From positions 372,001-436,000 of the forward strand of contig CALLUS010000005.1 of NCBI GenBank assembly GCA_938010435.1: 64,000 nucleotides of DNA. Reading direction: 5' to 3'. The notes beneath the pieces were generated by a model that was given only the letters and a program-made list of their open reading frames with translations, made no database searches and was not told where the DNA came from. The position numbers were made by a program, and so were the translations under genes. This document shows positions 30,287-39,616 of this stretch, one piece after another (positions within the stretch are counted from its first letter, which is position 1; each line of letters opens with the position of its first letter). This DNA is from an uncultured Rhizobiaceae group bacterium (GTDB lineage: Bacteria; Pseudomonadota; Alphaproteobacteria; Rhizobiales; Rhizobiaceae).

Positions 30287-33200
30287 TTACTCCCAGTCAG
30301 AACGGTCCAGCGCGCCCATGGCTTCGGTTATAGAAACCGTCTCCACGCTCACACGGGTTACGCGGGCCAGCAGGTCGATCACTTTCTCTTTGTAATCTGC
30401 AAACCTGTAGGTGTTGAATTTCTCACGAATTGTCGGGTCACGCGGTTTCTTTTCCTTGTGCTGGTCCAGCACCCAGTCAATCGCAGTGCGATTGCCCAGT
30501 CTGTAGCGCCAGGCGGCCTCCGGCACCCCTGTCAGCTGGGTGTCGGCATCCAGACGGATGGTGCCATTTTCATGGTCAGAGCGCAGCATAGCTTTTGGTT
30601 CACTGCCCTCGGCACGCTTTCCGGCTTCATCCAGCCGCTCAAGCTTATACGGTTCCACATCTTCATAATTGATGTGCAAATCCATCAACGCTTCGCCCCA
30701 GGCCACCCATTGCGCAAAATCGGGATAGAACGGAATGCGCGGAAATTCCCGCTTTAGGTTGATGGCATAGGTCTCGCGGTAAACGGGGTCGTGCAACACA
30801 GCATAGCAGTAATGGAAAATGGCATCCTTGGTCACGCCATCTTTCCTGGCCTTGCCATACCGCGCCTGAAACTTGTTCAGCGCCCAGTCTGTGATGTTGT
30901 CGACTTTCTCGCCGGATTCAGAGTAGCGGTGGTGAGGAAGGCATTGAGCCGCATCTAAAGAATAAATTGCATAATTTGGAACAAACTTGCCAGCCAATGC
31001 CGCATACTCAAGGCGTCCACCTTGGACAAAACTTATGTAGGGCGTCAGTCGTTTCTGCCCTGCAAATCTGTGCGTTTGGTATACCATTTCATTTAGATCG
31101 GAATTGAAGTACATTTCCTTTCTAACAAAAGGGCGATAGTCAGTACGTGCAACACTACCACTGTTTATTTTAAGAGGCTTCCTTGAATGCCATCTGCTTT
31201 TAAGTGCTCGGGTCCATTTAAGTGAGCTTTTCCCTATTGCATGATTGACTTCTCTATCCCACGGATGGCCGTCTTGATTTAATTCATCTTGATACTCTGA
31301 TTCAAAAAATTCTAATTTCGTAGTCAAAGCAGTTTCAGAAAAGTCGCAAACCCAATCGTCACGTGCAGTCACAACCCCTAGCGAAAACAGCTTAAAAACC
31401 GCTCGATCCTGCCCCCGCCCCTTGGTGGTTTTTGTTTTCTTGTCGGCGATCGGCAGCAAGTCGTCCCACTCGTTCTCCACCTGGTTGATCCAGTTGCCGC
31501 GCTTTGACGGCGTGATGCTCTCAAGCTCCAGTGTTTCCAGACTGCTTGCCGCCAGAAATGCCAGTTTGTCGTCAGCGACTTCCATTTCGGGTCGGCGGAT
31601 ATATTTGATTTTCGCGGGCTGCTTGTCTTTCTTGCCGTGCTTCTTTTTCACCATGAAGCAAATGGCAACACCTGTCTGGATGCCGAACACATTGTGCTTA
31701 GTGCCCGACAGTTTGGGGTTGGCCCGCACATCACCGCCTAGATCGACCACATAAATTTCATCAAACACCCGAACGACTTCGCTGCGAAAGCCATCGAACG
31801 TGCGCGAGTCGATAAACGAACGGTTGGTGATATAGGCGATAATGCCATCATCCCCCAGCCTGTCCGTCGCCCATCGGAAAAACCGCGAATACATATCGTA
31901 AACCTTGGTTTTCTGTGCGGTGGATTTCGCCACATAAGTTGTCTTGATGCTTTCATCAATGCGTTTGTAGGTTCGGTTTTTGTTGTTGTCGTTCTCGTTT
32001 TGCTGGTTGGCATTGTATGGTGGGTTGCCGATGACCACCGAAATCGTTTTCTGATTTTGCCGTTTCACACGCTCGATGTTTTCGTCCGACACACCGCCAA
32101 ACATATCGTGCTGGTGGCCCGAACGGATGCCAAGCGCAGCCACATTGTCCAGCGTGTCGACAAAACATAGATTCGGATATTCCGCATATTGCCCAGTGAT
32201 TGCGGCGTAGGTGGCTTCGATGTTCAGATTGGCCACATAGTATGGCAAAATGGCAAGTTCGTTGGCATGAAGTTCGTTCTTGTATTTATGCGCCAGTTTT
32301 TTACGGTCGCCACGAAACGTTTCCAGCAACTCGCAGATATAGGTTCCGGTTCCCGTACACGGGTCCAGAATGTCCACTTTCGGATCAATCAGCCCACGGT
32401 CAAAATGGGTGCGGCACAACCAGTCGGCACCGTCAATCATAAAGCGCACAATTTCGTTGGGCGTATAGACGACCCCCAATCGGTCAGCTGCTTTGGGATT
32501 ATAAACTTTATAGAAATTCTCGTAGATAACTTTGAGAAACTTCTGCTTTTCCAGATGCGCGGTAATGGAAGCAGCTGCCGTGCGAATGGCTGCATAGTAA
32601 GGCTCTAAAGACTTCAGCGTGTCCCGCTTGATTGCACCACGGAAAAACTTGCGTTCAAGCTCGTACAATTGTTGCGCCACGTTGTTCTCGCGGTGAAAAT
32701 CACCCTCGTTGAAAACGTGGTTGAAAATCTCTTCCGTCAAAATGTGCTGTATCAACATCTCGCGAACATCGGCATCACCAATGGTCGGGTTAATTGTATC
32801 TTTTGCATGAGCAAGAAAACGTTCTGCGTCTTTGCGAAAATCTTCATTGTCAGAATAGGCAGCATCAATTTGTCCCCGCAACGCTTCCAGCACGGCAGGC
32901 AAATCGGTCTTGAACTGTTCCACCGCGCGACGAAAATCTGCAATCTCGGGTCTCTCATACGCGAAAAAGAGCGACAGCAGTTTTGACAGATCATCCACAT
33001 CCGTCATAGCACATCGCTGAACCTCATGCCCGTTCTGCAAAAGCACTGCTGTTTCTGAATTTTCGTAAATGATGTTTGTTGTCGGGTATCCCTTTGCTGT
33101 TTTCTTTTCGATTTCAGCATTAAGGTCGTCTTGAGTGTCCTTTGCCTCCCAATACCCGAGCGGAACGCGCAGACTGTGCACAATAGTCCCGTCAGGATAG

Positions 33201-33382
33201 ACCTTCGTTTTGAGTTTGGTTTCGAACTCCTGTTCCTCGATCAAAAACAAGTCACTCGCCTTTGACCAATCTCGCAACATATCGCGAAAGGCAGGCCGAA
33301 TGTTCTGTTCGTTCAATGAACCCGACATTTGTTTGATGCGGTCCAACTCAGCCAAAAATCGCAGTACCAGTGATGAACTCAA
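30287..33382 (-). CDS. Single-chain restriction-modification enzyme (type ISP/IIG-like)
   Basis: 1031-residue DNA methyltransferase fused to a nuclease-like domain. The N-terminus (residues ~50-120) has LRVPLGYWEAKDTQDDLNAEIEKK, a PD-(D/E)xK-like E-A-K site; the middle has adenine N6-methyltransferase motif I ILDPCTGTGTYICELL and motif IV VVIGNPPYNA; the C-terminal half matches the type ISP specificity region (LSLGVVTARDDWV-like FKLFSLGVVTARDDW, AIFHYCYAVLHDPVYRETY). The RecA-type helicase of full type ISP enzymes is absent. The start is TTG with GAGGGG upstream. It lies alone between hppA and the lrp/ald pair, with no separate methylase or specificity gene. Likely anti-phage role. Confidence 0.85.
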   Translation of the reverse strand: MSSSLVLRFLAELDRIKQMSGSLNEQNIRPAFRDMLRDWSKASDLFLIEEQEFETKLKTKVYPDGTIVHSLRVPLGYWEAKDTQDDLNAEIEKKTAKGYPTTNIIYENSETAVLLQNGHEVQRCAMTDVDDLSKLLSLFFAYERPEIADFRRAVEQFKTDLPAVLEALRGQIDAAYSDNEDFRKDAERFLAHAKDTINPTIGDADVREMLIQHILTEEIFNHVFNEGDFHRENNVAQQLYELERKFFRGAIKRDTLKSLEPYYAAIRTAAASITAHLEKQKFLKVIYENFYKVYNPKAADRLGVVYTPNEIVRFMIDGADWLCRTHFDRGLIDPKVDILDPCTGTGTYICELLETFRGDRKKLAHKYKNELHANELAILPYYVANLNIEATYAAITGQYAEYPNLCFVDTLDNVAALGIRSGHQHDMFGGVSDENIERVKRQNQKTISVVIGNPPYNANQQNENDNNKNRTYKRIDESIKTTYVAKSTAQKTKVYDMYSRFFRWATDRLGDDGIIAYITNRSFIDSRTFDGFRSEVVRVFDEIYVVDLGGDVRANPKLSGTKHNVFGIQTGVAICFMVKKKHGKKDKQPAKIKYIRRPEMEVADDKLAFLAASSLETLELESITPSKRGNWINQVENEWDDLLPIADKKTKTTKGRGQDRAVFKLFSLGVVTARDDWVCDFSETALTTKLEFFESEYQDELNQDGHPWDREVNHAIGKSSLKWTRALKSRWHSRKPLKINSGSVARTDYRPFVRKEMYFNSDLNEMVYQTHRFAGQKRLTPYISFVQGGRLEYAALAGKFVPNYAIYSLDAAQCLPHHRYSESGEKVDNITDWALNKFQARYGKARKDGVTKDAIFHYCYAVLHDPVYRETYAINLKREFPRIPFYPDFAQWVAWGEALMDLHINYEDVEPYKLERLDEAGKRAEGSEPKAMLRSDHENGTIRLDADTQLTGVPEAAWRYRLGNRTAIDWVLDQHKEKKPRDPTIREKFNTYRFADYKEKVIDLLARVTRVSVETVSITEAMGALDRSDWE

Positions 33383-33473
33383 AATCTTATTCCCCTCAAT
33401 TTAGAGAGTAAGGAATAACACAGCAATTTTAGTTTGCTAGAGAATAAGAGAATTGAGCACCCCGCCCCCAAAC

Positions 33474-33959
33474 TCACCGCCCGCGCTTGTCATTAATCCG
33501 CATATCGACACTTGGTCGGTTGATCACTTCTCTTAGTGCAAAGCTCGACGTCATGCGGGCTACCCCGGGCATGGCTGATAGCCACTCTTTGTGAATGCGC
33601 TCATAATCCGCCAGATCCCGTGCAGCGATGCGCAAGAGATAGTCACTGGTGCCGGACATAAGATAGCACACAAGGACATTGGGGCATTTGGCGACTGCCT
33701 CTTCGAAAGCGGAAAGATGACCGACAGACTGCCCTTCCAATGTGATGTAAACGATCACCACTATGGGATGCCCCAATGCGCGCGATGAAAGCCGTGCATG
33801 ATAGCCCCGCACCACGCCGCTCTTTTCCAACGCATCCACCCGCCGCGAACACGCCGATGGTGACAGGCCGACAAGGTCTGCCAAAACCACATTGGGCATC
33901 CGCGCATCGCCCTGCAATTCACTCAATATGGCATGATCAATGGAATCCAGTTCAACCAT
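33474..33959 (-). CDS. Lrp/AsnC family regulator, probable regulator of ald
   Basis: 161-residue Lrp-type protein: N-terminal helix-turn-helix (LDSIDHAILSELQGDARMPNVVLADLVGLSPSACSRRVDALEKSGVVRG) and C-terminal RAM ligand-binding domain (VIVYITLEGQSVGHLSAFEEAV, CYLMSGTSDYLLRIAARDLADYERIH). The ATG at 33959 (MVELDSIDHAI) is the natural start; longer frames add a non-family leader. Divergent from alanine dehydrogenase with 136 bases between and palindromes in that gap, which matches the AldR/ald arrangement known in other bacteria: activation of ald by alanine is inferred. Confidence 0.92.
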   Translation of the reverse strand: MVELDSIDHAILSELQGDARMPNVVLADLVGLSPSACSRRVDALEKSGVVRGYHARLSSRALGHPIVVIVYITLEGQSVGHLSAFEEAVAKCPNVLVCYLMSGTSDYLLRIAARDLADYERIHKEWLSAMPGVARMTSSFALREVINRPSVDMRINDKRGR

Positions 33960-33988
33960 CACAACAATTCCTCTCACCTTTAACTTCT

Positions 33989-34034
33989 GGCGCAACAATT
34001 GTTGAGATTGTGCGCCATGAATGCGCAAATTTGC
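33989..34034. promoter_or_regulatory. Palindromic operator cluster in the lrp-ald intergenic region
   Basis: Three dyads lie within 46 bases: the outer repeat TGGCGCA (33989-33995) with TGCGCCA (34011-34017), the inner perfect palindrome CAACAATTGTTG (33993-34004), and GCAAATTTGC (34025-34034). A-T-rich palindromes of this size and spacing are typical of Lrp-family binding sites. Binding by the adjacent regulator is inferred. Confidence 0.6.
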
Positions 34035-34095
34035 AAGGACTTTCAGCGATCAAAGGCGTATTTCAAGCGCAAATCATTGGTTGGGAGATCATATC

Positions 34096-35211
34096 ATGCG
34101 CATAGGCGTTCCAAAAGAAATCAAAAACCACGAATACCGTGTTGGCCTCACCCCGGGTTCTGTACGCGAATATATCGCCCACGGCCACGATGTCGTGGTG
34201 GAAACCAATTGCGGCGCAGGCATTGGCGCTGGCGATGATGTCTATAAGGCCGCTGGCGCAAACGTGGTGGACACAGCCGCAGAAGTTTTCGCCACAGCCG
34301 ATATGATTGTGAAAGTGAAAGAGCCTCAACCCGCAGAATGGGCGCAATTGCGCGAAGGCCAATTGCTCTATACATATTTGCACTTGGCCCCGGACCCGGC
34401 GCAAACCAAAGGCTTGTTGGAATCCGGTTGCACAGCCATCGCCTATGAAACGGTAACAGATAGAAATGGTGGTTTACCGCTTCTGGCTCCTATGTCCGAA
34501 GTGGCTGGTCGTTTGTCCATTCAAGCTTCCGCAACAGCATTGCAAAAAGCCAATGGCGGACGCGGTGTATTGCTCGGCGGTGTGCCCGGTGTTGCCCCCG
34601 GTAAAGTCGTGATCATCGGTGGTGGTGTAGTTGGAACAAACGCTGCCATGATGGCCGTTGGCATGGGCGCGCAAGTGACTATTCTGGACCGCTCCATCCC
34701 GCGCCTTCGTCAATTGGACGAACAATTTAACAGCCGATTGACCACACGGTATTCCACGGTCGACGCATTGGAAGAAGAAGTCTTCTCAGCAGACGCCGTG
34801 GTTGGCGCTGTGCTCATTCCAGGAGCCGCCGCGCCAAAACTGGTCACCCGCAAAATGCTGTCAGGCATGAAACCGGGCGCAGTGTTGTGTGACGTGGCGA
34901 TTGACCAAGGCGGCTGCTTTGAAACATCAAAGGCAACCACCCACGCAGACCCAACTTATGATATCGATGGCATCGTTCATTATTGCGTCGCCAACATGCC
35001 CGGCGCAGTGCCCCTCACCTCATCCCATGCGCTGAACAACGCCACACTGCCGTTTGGTTTGGCACTGGCAAACAAAGGGACCGGGGCACTGCTAAACGAT
35101 GCAAACCTGTTAAACGGTCTCAATGTTCACAAAGGTAAAATCACCAACGCCCCAGTTGCCGAGGCTTTGGGGCTGGAGATGGTTGATCCAACCGTTGCGT
35201 TGAATTCGTAA
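34096..35211 (+). CDS. ald: Alanine dehydrogenase
   Basis: 371-residue NAD-dependent enzyme interconverting L-alanine and pyruvate plus ammonium. Start [20 protein letters not shown] is the family N-terminus (GGGAG upstream of the ATG at 34096). KVKEPQP and HLAP contain the catalytic Lys and His; the Rossmann loop [28 protein letters not shown] binds [23 protein letters not shown] is a further signature. Divergent from the Lrp-type regulator. Confidence 0.96.
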   Translation: MRIGVPKEIKNHEYRVGLTPGSVREYIAHGHDVVVETNCGAGIGAGDDVYKAAGANVVDTAAEVFATADMIVKVKEPQPAEWAQLREGQLLYTYLHLAPDPAQTKGLLESGCTAIAYETVTDRNGGLPLLAPMSEVAGRLSIQASATALQKANGGRGVLLGGVPGVAPGKVVIIGGGVVGTNAAMMAVGMGAQVTILDRSIPRLRQLDEQFNSRLTTRYSTVDALEEEVFSADAVVGAVLIPGAAAPKLVTRKMLSGMKPGAVLCDVAIDQGGCFETSKATTHADPTYDIDGIVHYCVANMPGAVPLTSSHALNNATLPFGLALANKGTGALLNDANLLNGLNVHKGKITNAPVAEALGLEMVDPTVALNS

Positions 35212-35222
35212 AATTCAAAACT

Positions 35223-35540
35223 CTAGTCCGGAACAGGGTCGTGCCCGTGGTCGCCGCCTAGGCGTTTCCACGGGTTACACCGCGCAATGCGTTTTGCGCC
35301 CAACCATGAACCGCGCAGCAGGCCGTGGCGGGCAATAGCCTCGTACGTATATTCCGAGCAGGTTGGCAAATAACGGCACGTGTTTCCCACAAAACCTGAA
35401 AGCGTGAGCTGGTAAAACCGCACGGAAGCAGTGCCGAAAACACGTGCGGGCGTGCGTGGCCAAGGGCCGGAGTAATTCCGCGTGTAGGTTTTCTGATCAG
35501 GCAACAGATTTCTCTGCCTCAATCGCTTTTTCAAACGCAT
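35223..35540 (-). CDS. yidD: Membrane protein insertion efficiency factor YidD
   Basis: Small membrane-associated protein that helps YidC insert inner membrane proteins. The core is plain: [32 protein letters not shown] with the conserved cysteines, then [15 protein letters not shown]. The start is uncertain because the frame runs back into the IscU-like gene; the ATG at 35540 is taken (about 105 residues) and a TTG at 35504 would also give a normal YidD. It overlaps or abuts the upstream gene on the same strand. Confidence 0.9.
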   Translation of the reverse strand: MRLKKRLRQRNLLPDQKTYTRNYSGPWPRTPARVFGTASVRFYQLTLSGFVGNTCRYLPTCSEYTYEAIARHGLLRGSWLGAKRIARCNPWKRLGGDHGHDPVPD

Positions 35541-35943
35541 CCACCACCGCATCAAACGGCAACATTGTTGAGGCATGGCGCGCGCGATAGTCCCGTACAG
35601 GTTCTAAAAACTTCAACTCTTCAAATTTTCCTGTTGGCGTTGGTCCATCTTCTTTTAACATTTTGAGCATTTCGGATTTCACAAGCTGCAGTTCTTCAAG
35701 CGAACAACCAACAACATTCTGCGCTAATATTCCGGCGGAAGCCTGCCCCAAAGCACACGCTTTCACGTCTTGTGCATAGTCGCTGACCACCCCATCATCA
35801 ATTTTTATATCAACACTGACGGTAGAGCCGCACAGCTTGGAATGTGCTTTTGCCTGTCCATCTGGCGTATCCAGATGCCCAATTCGGCCAATATTCCCGG
35901 CAAAATCCAAAATTTTAGCGTTGTAGACAGAATCTATAGTCAT
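35497..35943 (-). CDS. IscU/NifU-like iron-sulfur cluster scaffold
   Basis: 148-residue IscU-fold protein. Two of the three cluster cysteines are present ([14 protein letters not shown] and [14 protein letters not shown]), but the third, usually in a C-terminal HRxxCxxLP motif, is replaced in [19 protein letters not shown]. The same form is common among alphaproteobacterial homologues, where a scaffold or U-type accessory role with SUF is assumed. The ATG at 35943 has GAGGA 9 bases upstream; an ATG three codons earlier overlaps that site. Downstream yidD overlaps its end. Confidence 0.85.
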   Translation of the reverse strand: MTIDSVYNAKILDFAGNIGRIGHLDTPDGQAKAHSKLCGSTVSVDIKIDDGVVSDYAQDVKACALGQASAGILAQNVVGCSLEELQLVKSEMLKMLKEDGPTPTGKFEELKFLEPVRDYRARHASTMLPFDAVVDAFEKAIEAEKSVA

Positions 35944-36219
35944 TTTGTTCATTCCTCAAAGACACCGCAACAGGTCATGAGACGGCCTGCGTCATTTAAT
36001 GCCGAGATTTTCTCTTGGCAGTGACGCCTTGGTACCTATAATATAACTTGTCGGCAGGATTACAAACGCACAAACAGCGCACCTGTAGACAAAACTGGTC
36101 ACCGTGCCGAAAGGCCCCGGAACCGCTTTCAAGCCCATGAGAGACTGATGCTAGATATCAGCCGGCTTGCTTGGTTCATCGGTTTTAGAAACCTGACTAA
36201 CCTGAACTGGAATGCCCTC

Positions 36220-36849
36220 ATGGATCAAATTGTTGACCAAAACAACGTTGAGTCAGACGTAAATCCAAAGAAAAAAGCAGCGCAACGTCCGTCTCAAAAA
36301 CAAGTTGAGGACGCAGTGCGTACTCTTTTGCTTTGGACTGGCGACGATGAAAATCGCGAAGGTTTGGTTGATACCCCTTCTCGCGTTGCAAAAGCATATC
36401 GTGAAATGTTTAGCGGCTATGATGCCGACCCCGCTGAAGTTCTAGGTCGCACTTTTGAAGAAGTCTCCGGCTATGACGATATGGTCGTTGTGCGCGATAT
36501 TCAGTTTTTCTCCCATTGCGAACACCACATGGTTCCCATTATCGGCAAAGCCCATGTGGGTTATTTACCAGACGGCAAAGTGCTGGGCCTGTCAAAAATC
36601 GCGCGGGTGGTTGATATATTTGCGCACCGCTTGCAGACACAAGAAAGCATGACGTCACAGATTGCACACGCGATACAAGATTCCCTTGAGCCACGCGGCG
36701 TTTCTGTGCTGATCGAAGCGGAGCACATGTGCATGGCTATGCGCGGCATCCGCAAACAAGGTTCAACAACGTTGACCACCACGTTTACCGGTGCATATAA
36801 AGATGATCCTCAAGAACAAATGCACTTCATGTCACTTGTTAAAAACTAG
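36220..36849 (+). CDS. folE: GTP cyclohydrolase I
   Basis: Converts GTP to 7,8-dihydroneopterin triphosphate, first step of folate synthesis. Zn and active-site motifs: [58 protein letters not shown]. About 210 residues from the ATG at 36220; a start at 36148 would add 24 residues of no family resemblance. First of folE-hisI (11-base gap), an adjacency also found in other Hyphomicrobiales. Confidence 0.95.
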   Translation: MDQIVDQNNVESDVNPKKKAAQRPSQKQVEDAVRTLLLWTGDDENREGLVDTPSRVAKAYREMFSGYDADPAEVLGRTFEEVSGYDDMVVVRDIQFFSHCEHHMVPIIGKAHVGYLPDGKVLGLSKIARVVDIFAHRLQTQESMTSQIAHAIQDSLEPRGVSVLIEAEHMCMAMRGIRKQGSTTLTTTFTGAYKDDPQEQMHFMSLVKN

Positions 36850-36860
36850 CTGTAACCACT

Positions 36861-37295
36861 GTGTCTGAATCAACAATTCTTAGTTCTAAACATGAAACAA
36901 GCTCTGTCTTCGCGCCCCGTTTCGATGATAACGGGTTGATCACGGCTGTTGTAACCGAAGCTGGCACGGGTTTACCTCTCATGGTCGCTCACATGAACGC
37001 GCAAGCAATCAAACTATCGATTGAAACAGGCGAAGCGCATTTTTGGAGTCGTTCACGAAAAGAGATTTGGCACAAGGGTGGGACGTCGGGTAACGTCCTT
37101 CAAATCGTAGATATCCACACAGATTGTGACCAAGACTGTCTTTGGATTTCCGTTGAAGCCAAAGGTCATGGCGCAGCCTGTCACACAGGCCGAAAATCCT
37201 GCTTCTACCGTAAACTCATTGCCCAAGACGGTGAAGTAAGCTTGCATATGACACAAGATGAGCCTTTGTTCGATCCAAAGGACGTTTATAAATAG
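36861..37295 (+). CDS. hisI: Phosphoribosyl-AMP cyclohydrolase
   Basis: Third step of histidine synthesis, opening the adenine ring of PR-AMP. 144 residues, cyclohydrolase only (no HisE fusion). Motifs: [39 protein letters not shown] and the metal cluster DTDCDQDCL-like [10 protein letters not shown] with [13 protein letters not shown] holding the Zn cysteines. GTG start 11 bases after folE. Confidence 0.95.
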   Translation: MSESTILSSKHETSSVFAPRFDDNGLITAVVTEAGTGLPLMVAHMNAQAIKLSIETGEAHFWSRSRKEIWHKGGTSGNVLQIVDIHTDCDQDCLWISVEAKGHGAACHTGRKSCFYRKLIAQDGEVSLHMTQDEPLFDPKDVYK

Positions 37296-37362
37296 CACCC
37301 ACAGTTCATAAGCTGGTTACAGTTTTGATTTAAGCTCAAGGCAAATGTGGACGGATTTTATC

Positions 37363-38328
37363 ATGACACGGGACAATGAAACTCCCAATTCCCCTCCTCT
37401 GGCACCTGGCCATGAGATGACGGAACCCAATCGGGGTATTGCCTTAGCGTTGGGTGGTGGTGTGGCGCGTGGATGGGCACATATCGGCGTTTTGCGTGCC
37501 ATTGATGAAGCCGGAATAGAAATCAAAATGATCGCCGGCACATCCATTGGCGCATTGGTTGGCGGCTGCTATCTGGCCGGAAAACTTGATGAATTACAAG
37601 ATTTTGCCCTGAGTCTAACCCCAAGGCGTATGATAGGTTTCTTGGACATCAGCTTAGGTGGTTCAGGTCTTATTTCTGGTGGCAAACTGGCCGAGCGTAT
37701 GGCTGAACATCTTGGCGACACGCGTATTGAGGACCTTCCAAAACCATTGGTTTGCGTCGCCACAGAAATCAACACTGGTCATGAAATCTGGCTGACAAAG
37801 GGTCCAATGATTGATGCCATCCGTGCATCCTATGCATTGCCGGGAATATTCGAACCGGTGAGAATCGGAAAGCGCGTTCTTGTTGATGGTGCACTCGTAA
37901 ACCCGGTACCCGTACCAGTCTGCAGAGCTTTTGAGGCCGATGCAGTTGTAGCCGTCAACTTGTCATCAGATGTGTTTGGTCGCGGAACGGTTGTCCGTGA
38001 CGCTGGTGTCGAACCCGATGAACTAATGGATGAAGAACCCGTAGTCAAAACCAACTCTCGCGGCTTTGGAGATTCCGCCCTTCTGCGGTTGGGTAAAGCG
38101 CTTGGCGTTACCGGCATCATGGTTGAATCCTTCAACATCATTCAAGATCGTATCGCGCGTTCGAGACTTGCGGGCGATCCACCCGATATGTCAATCAGCC
38201 CGAAAGTTGGAGACATTGGACTTGCTGAATTTCATCGTGCTGACGAAGCCATAGAACTCGGCTACAAAGCGGCAAAATTGGAAATTCATCGTTTGGAACA
38301 ATTGGCGCAGCCAGCAATCAGAGCATAA
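37363..38328 (+). CDS. Patatin-like phospholipase family protein (RssA-like)
   Basis: About 321 residues; a serine acyl hydrolase with the patatin dyad. Oxyanion loop ALGGGVARGWAHIGVLRAI, nucleophile GTSIGALVGG, and the Asp motif VDGALVNPVPV are intact. The pattern resembles RssA/NTE-type proteins. ATG at 37363 (MTRDNETP) taken; an ATG six codons upstream with AAGGCAA is equally possible. Same strand as folE-hisI with a 67-base gap. No signal peptide; cytoplasmic. Substrate unknown. Confidence 0.88.
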   Translation: MTRDNETPNSPPLAPGHEMTEPNRGIALALGGGVARGWAHIGVLRAIDEAGIEIKMIAGTSIGALVGGCYLAGKLDELQDFALSLTPRRMIGFLDISLGGSGLISGGKLAERMAEHLGDTRIEDLPKPLVCVATEINTGHEIWLTKGPMIDAIRASYALPGIFEPVRIGKRVLVDGALVNPVPVPVCRAFEADAVVAVNLSSDVFGRGTVVRDAGVEPDELMDEEPVVKTNSRGFGDSALLRLGKALGVTGIMVESFNIIQDRIARSRLAGDPPDMSISPKVGDIGLAEFHRADEAIELGYKAAKLEIHRLEQLAQPAIRA

Positions 38329-38410
38329 TGCGTTTAAATGTAATCAAAGGTTGAACCATCACATACGCAATCTTGGCGCAATTGATGGTGCGCGTTAAAC
38401 GCGCTTTACC

Positions 38411-39118
38411 CTAGCTAAACCTTTGTTTGACCGGATCAAACAATCCAAACGCCAACCAACCAAACAAAAAACCACCCATGTGAGCTTCCCACGCAATCGA
38501 TACATCTGCGCCCATAATCGGCAACACACCTGATCCAAACAGCCAATTGAATGCGAACCATACACCAACAAACATAAGCACTTGGCGGTTTGAAAGCGAC
38601 TGAACCAGTGTCAAAGCAGGCGTTGAACTAACAGAACTCATTGATCGACCGGGTACAAACGCAAAACGAATGGCTGCTCCCATACAAGCAGAGACTGCTC
38701 CTGAAGCACCGATAACAGGAACAATGCTCTGGGAATGAAATATGTAATGAGCAAGCGCACCAGCCACTGCCGCAAAACCAAAAAACAACAAAAATCTGAA
38801 CGGTGGAAAACGACGCGCGACAGCAGAACCAAAGGCTGCAAGCCAAACACAATTGATCGCTAGATGCGTCCAATCACCGTGTAAAAAACTGTGCGTCAAA
38901 GGGCTCCAGAATCGGGCATTTGGAACGGGCAACCTGGACACATCAACAGAATAGGCCAATGGAATAAAAGAAAACATTTCATAGATAGAAATCAAATTCT
39001 CTTCACCAATAACCCACACAACAATCGCATGAATTCCCACCATCACTGCAATCAATAAGACGATAATTGTCGGCATGTTGAAAATAGGAGGTGTCGGTTC
39101 CGGTTCGACCTCATTCAT
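38411..39118 (-). CDS. Rhomboid family intramembrane serine protease
   Basis: About 235 residues with six or seven predicted membrane helices. The catalytic pair is visible as GASGAVSACMGAAIRF (Ser of GASG) and AWEAHMGGFLFGWLAFG (His), plus the HSFLHGDWTHLAINCVWLAAFG loop. The ATG at 39118 (MNEVEPEPTPPIF) is used; a TTG at 39208 would add 30 residues and begin just after the terminator at 39225-39249. Substrate unknown. Confidence 0.9.
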   Translation of the reverse strand: MNEVEPEPTPPIFNMPTIIVLLIAVMVGIHAIVVWVIGEENLISIYEMFSFIPLAYSVDVSRLPVPNARFWSPLTHSFLHGDWTHLAINCVWLAAFGSAVARRFPPFRFLLFFGFAAVAGALAHYIFHSQSIVPVIGASGAVSACMGAAIRFAFVPGRSMSSVSSTPALTLVQSLSNRQVLMFVGVWFAFNWLFGSGVLPIMGADVSIAWEAHMGGFLFGWLAFGLFDPVKQRFS

Positions 39119-39217
39119 AAATTGATCAGATGACACGCGATAGCTCTCTGGAATGGATTGAGCATTCACTACACTACAGCAATTGGAGTGGCGAGATGCA
39201 CAGGGCAATTTCTGCTC

Positions 39218-39400
39218 AAAAAAAAGCCCGATGCTAGAAGCACCGGGCTATCTGGTCGGCCCCACTTCCCCATCCCCTGATGGTTATTGAAGCGCCAAGT
39301 ATAAGTTTTGCAGATCAGCTATGCTGTTAGCAACCTGCAGGTTCGCTGGAGTTTCGGGACTAATCGAACCTCCGTGGAGTTCCCCCGTTAAATGACAGAA
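39218..39400 (-). ncRNA. Candidate structured non-coding RNA (RNA A) upstream of rhomboid
   Basis: A strong intrinsic terminator (39225-39249 plus eight T) points leftward, but no coding gene lies upstream on that strand: the next gene is on plus. On the minus strand the preceding ~150 bases fold into several short hairpins, for example GGAG-UUCG with CGAA-CUCC near 39376-39355, AACC-GGUU near 39347 and CCAUC with GAUGG near 39283-39270. A possible -35 TTGACG lies at about 39448. The 5' end is a guess. It contains GGGGATGGGGAAGTGGGG, complementary to RNA B at 41974-42001. Could instead be an attenuated leader of rhomboid. 6S RNA was considered but not shown. Confidence 0.5.
39225..39249 (-). 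terminator. Intrinsic terminator of RNA A
   Basis: Arms AGCCCGATGC (39225-39234) and GCACCGGGCT (39240-39249) pair with one mismatch around the loop TAGAA; eight A at 39218-39225 give a T8 tail on the minus strand. Confidence 0.85.
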
Positions 39401-39616
39401 TTGCATTTGCCCTGCAATCCTAAGCTCTTGTTAAGGTTAATTTCCGTCAACCTTTTACAAAGTTGTCATTTGCTGTGGTTGAAATTTTTCACTGATAGCC
39501 CCCACCCCATGGAACTGGCACGTTGTCTGCAGTGCTACGGGCAAGAGAAACAATAAGACTCAAAATGTGTCTCAAAATGGGATACGCGAACGGGTCTGGG
39601 CACGGCAGGCAGGAAA

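Noticed and set aside
39218-39400. 6S RNA, SRP RNA or tmRNA identity for RNA A
   Set aside because: None of the core motifs of SRP RNA or tmRNA was found, and a long 6S-type closing stem with central bubble could not be drawn convincingly.
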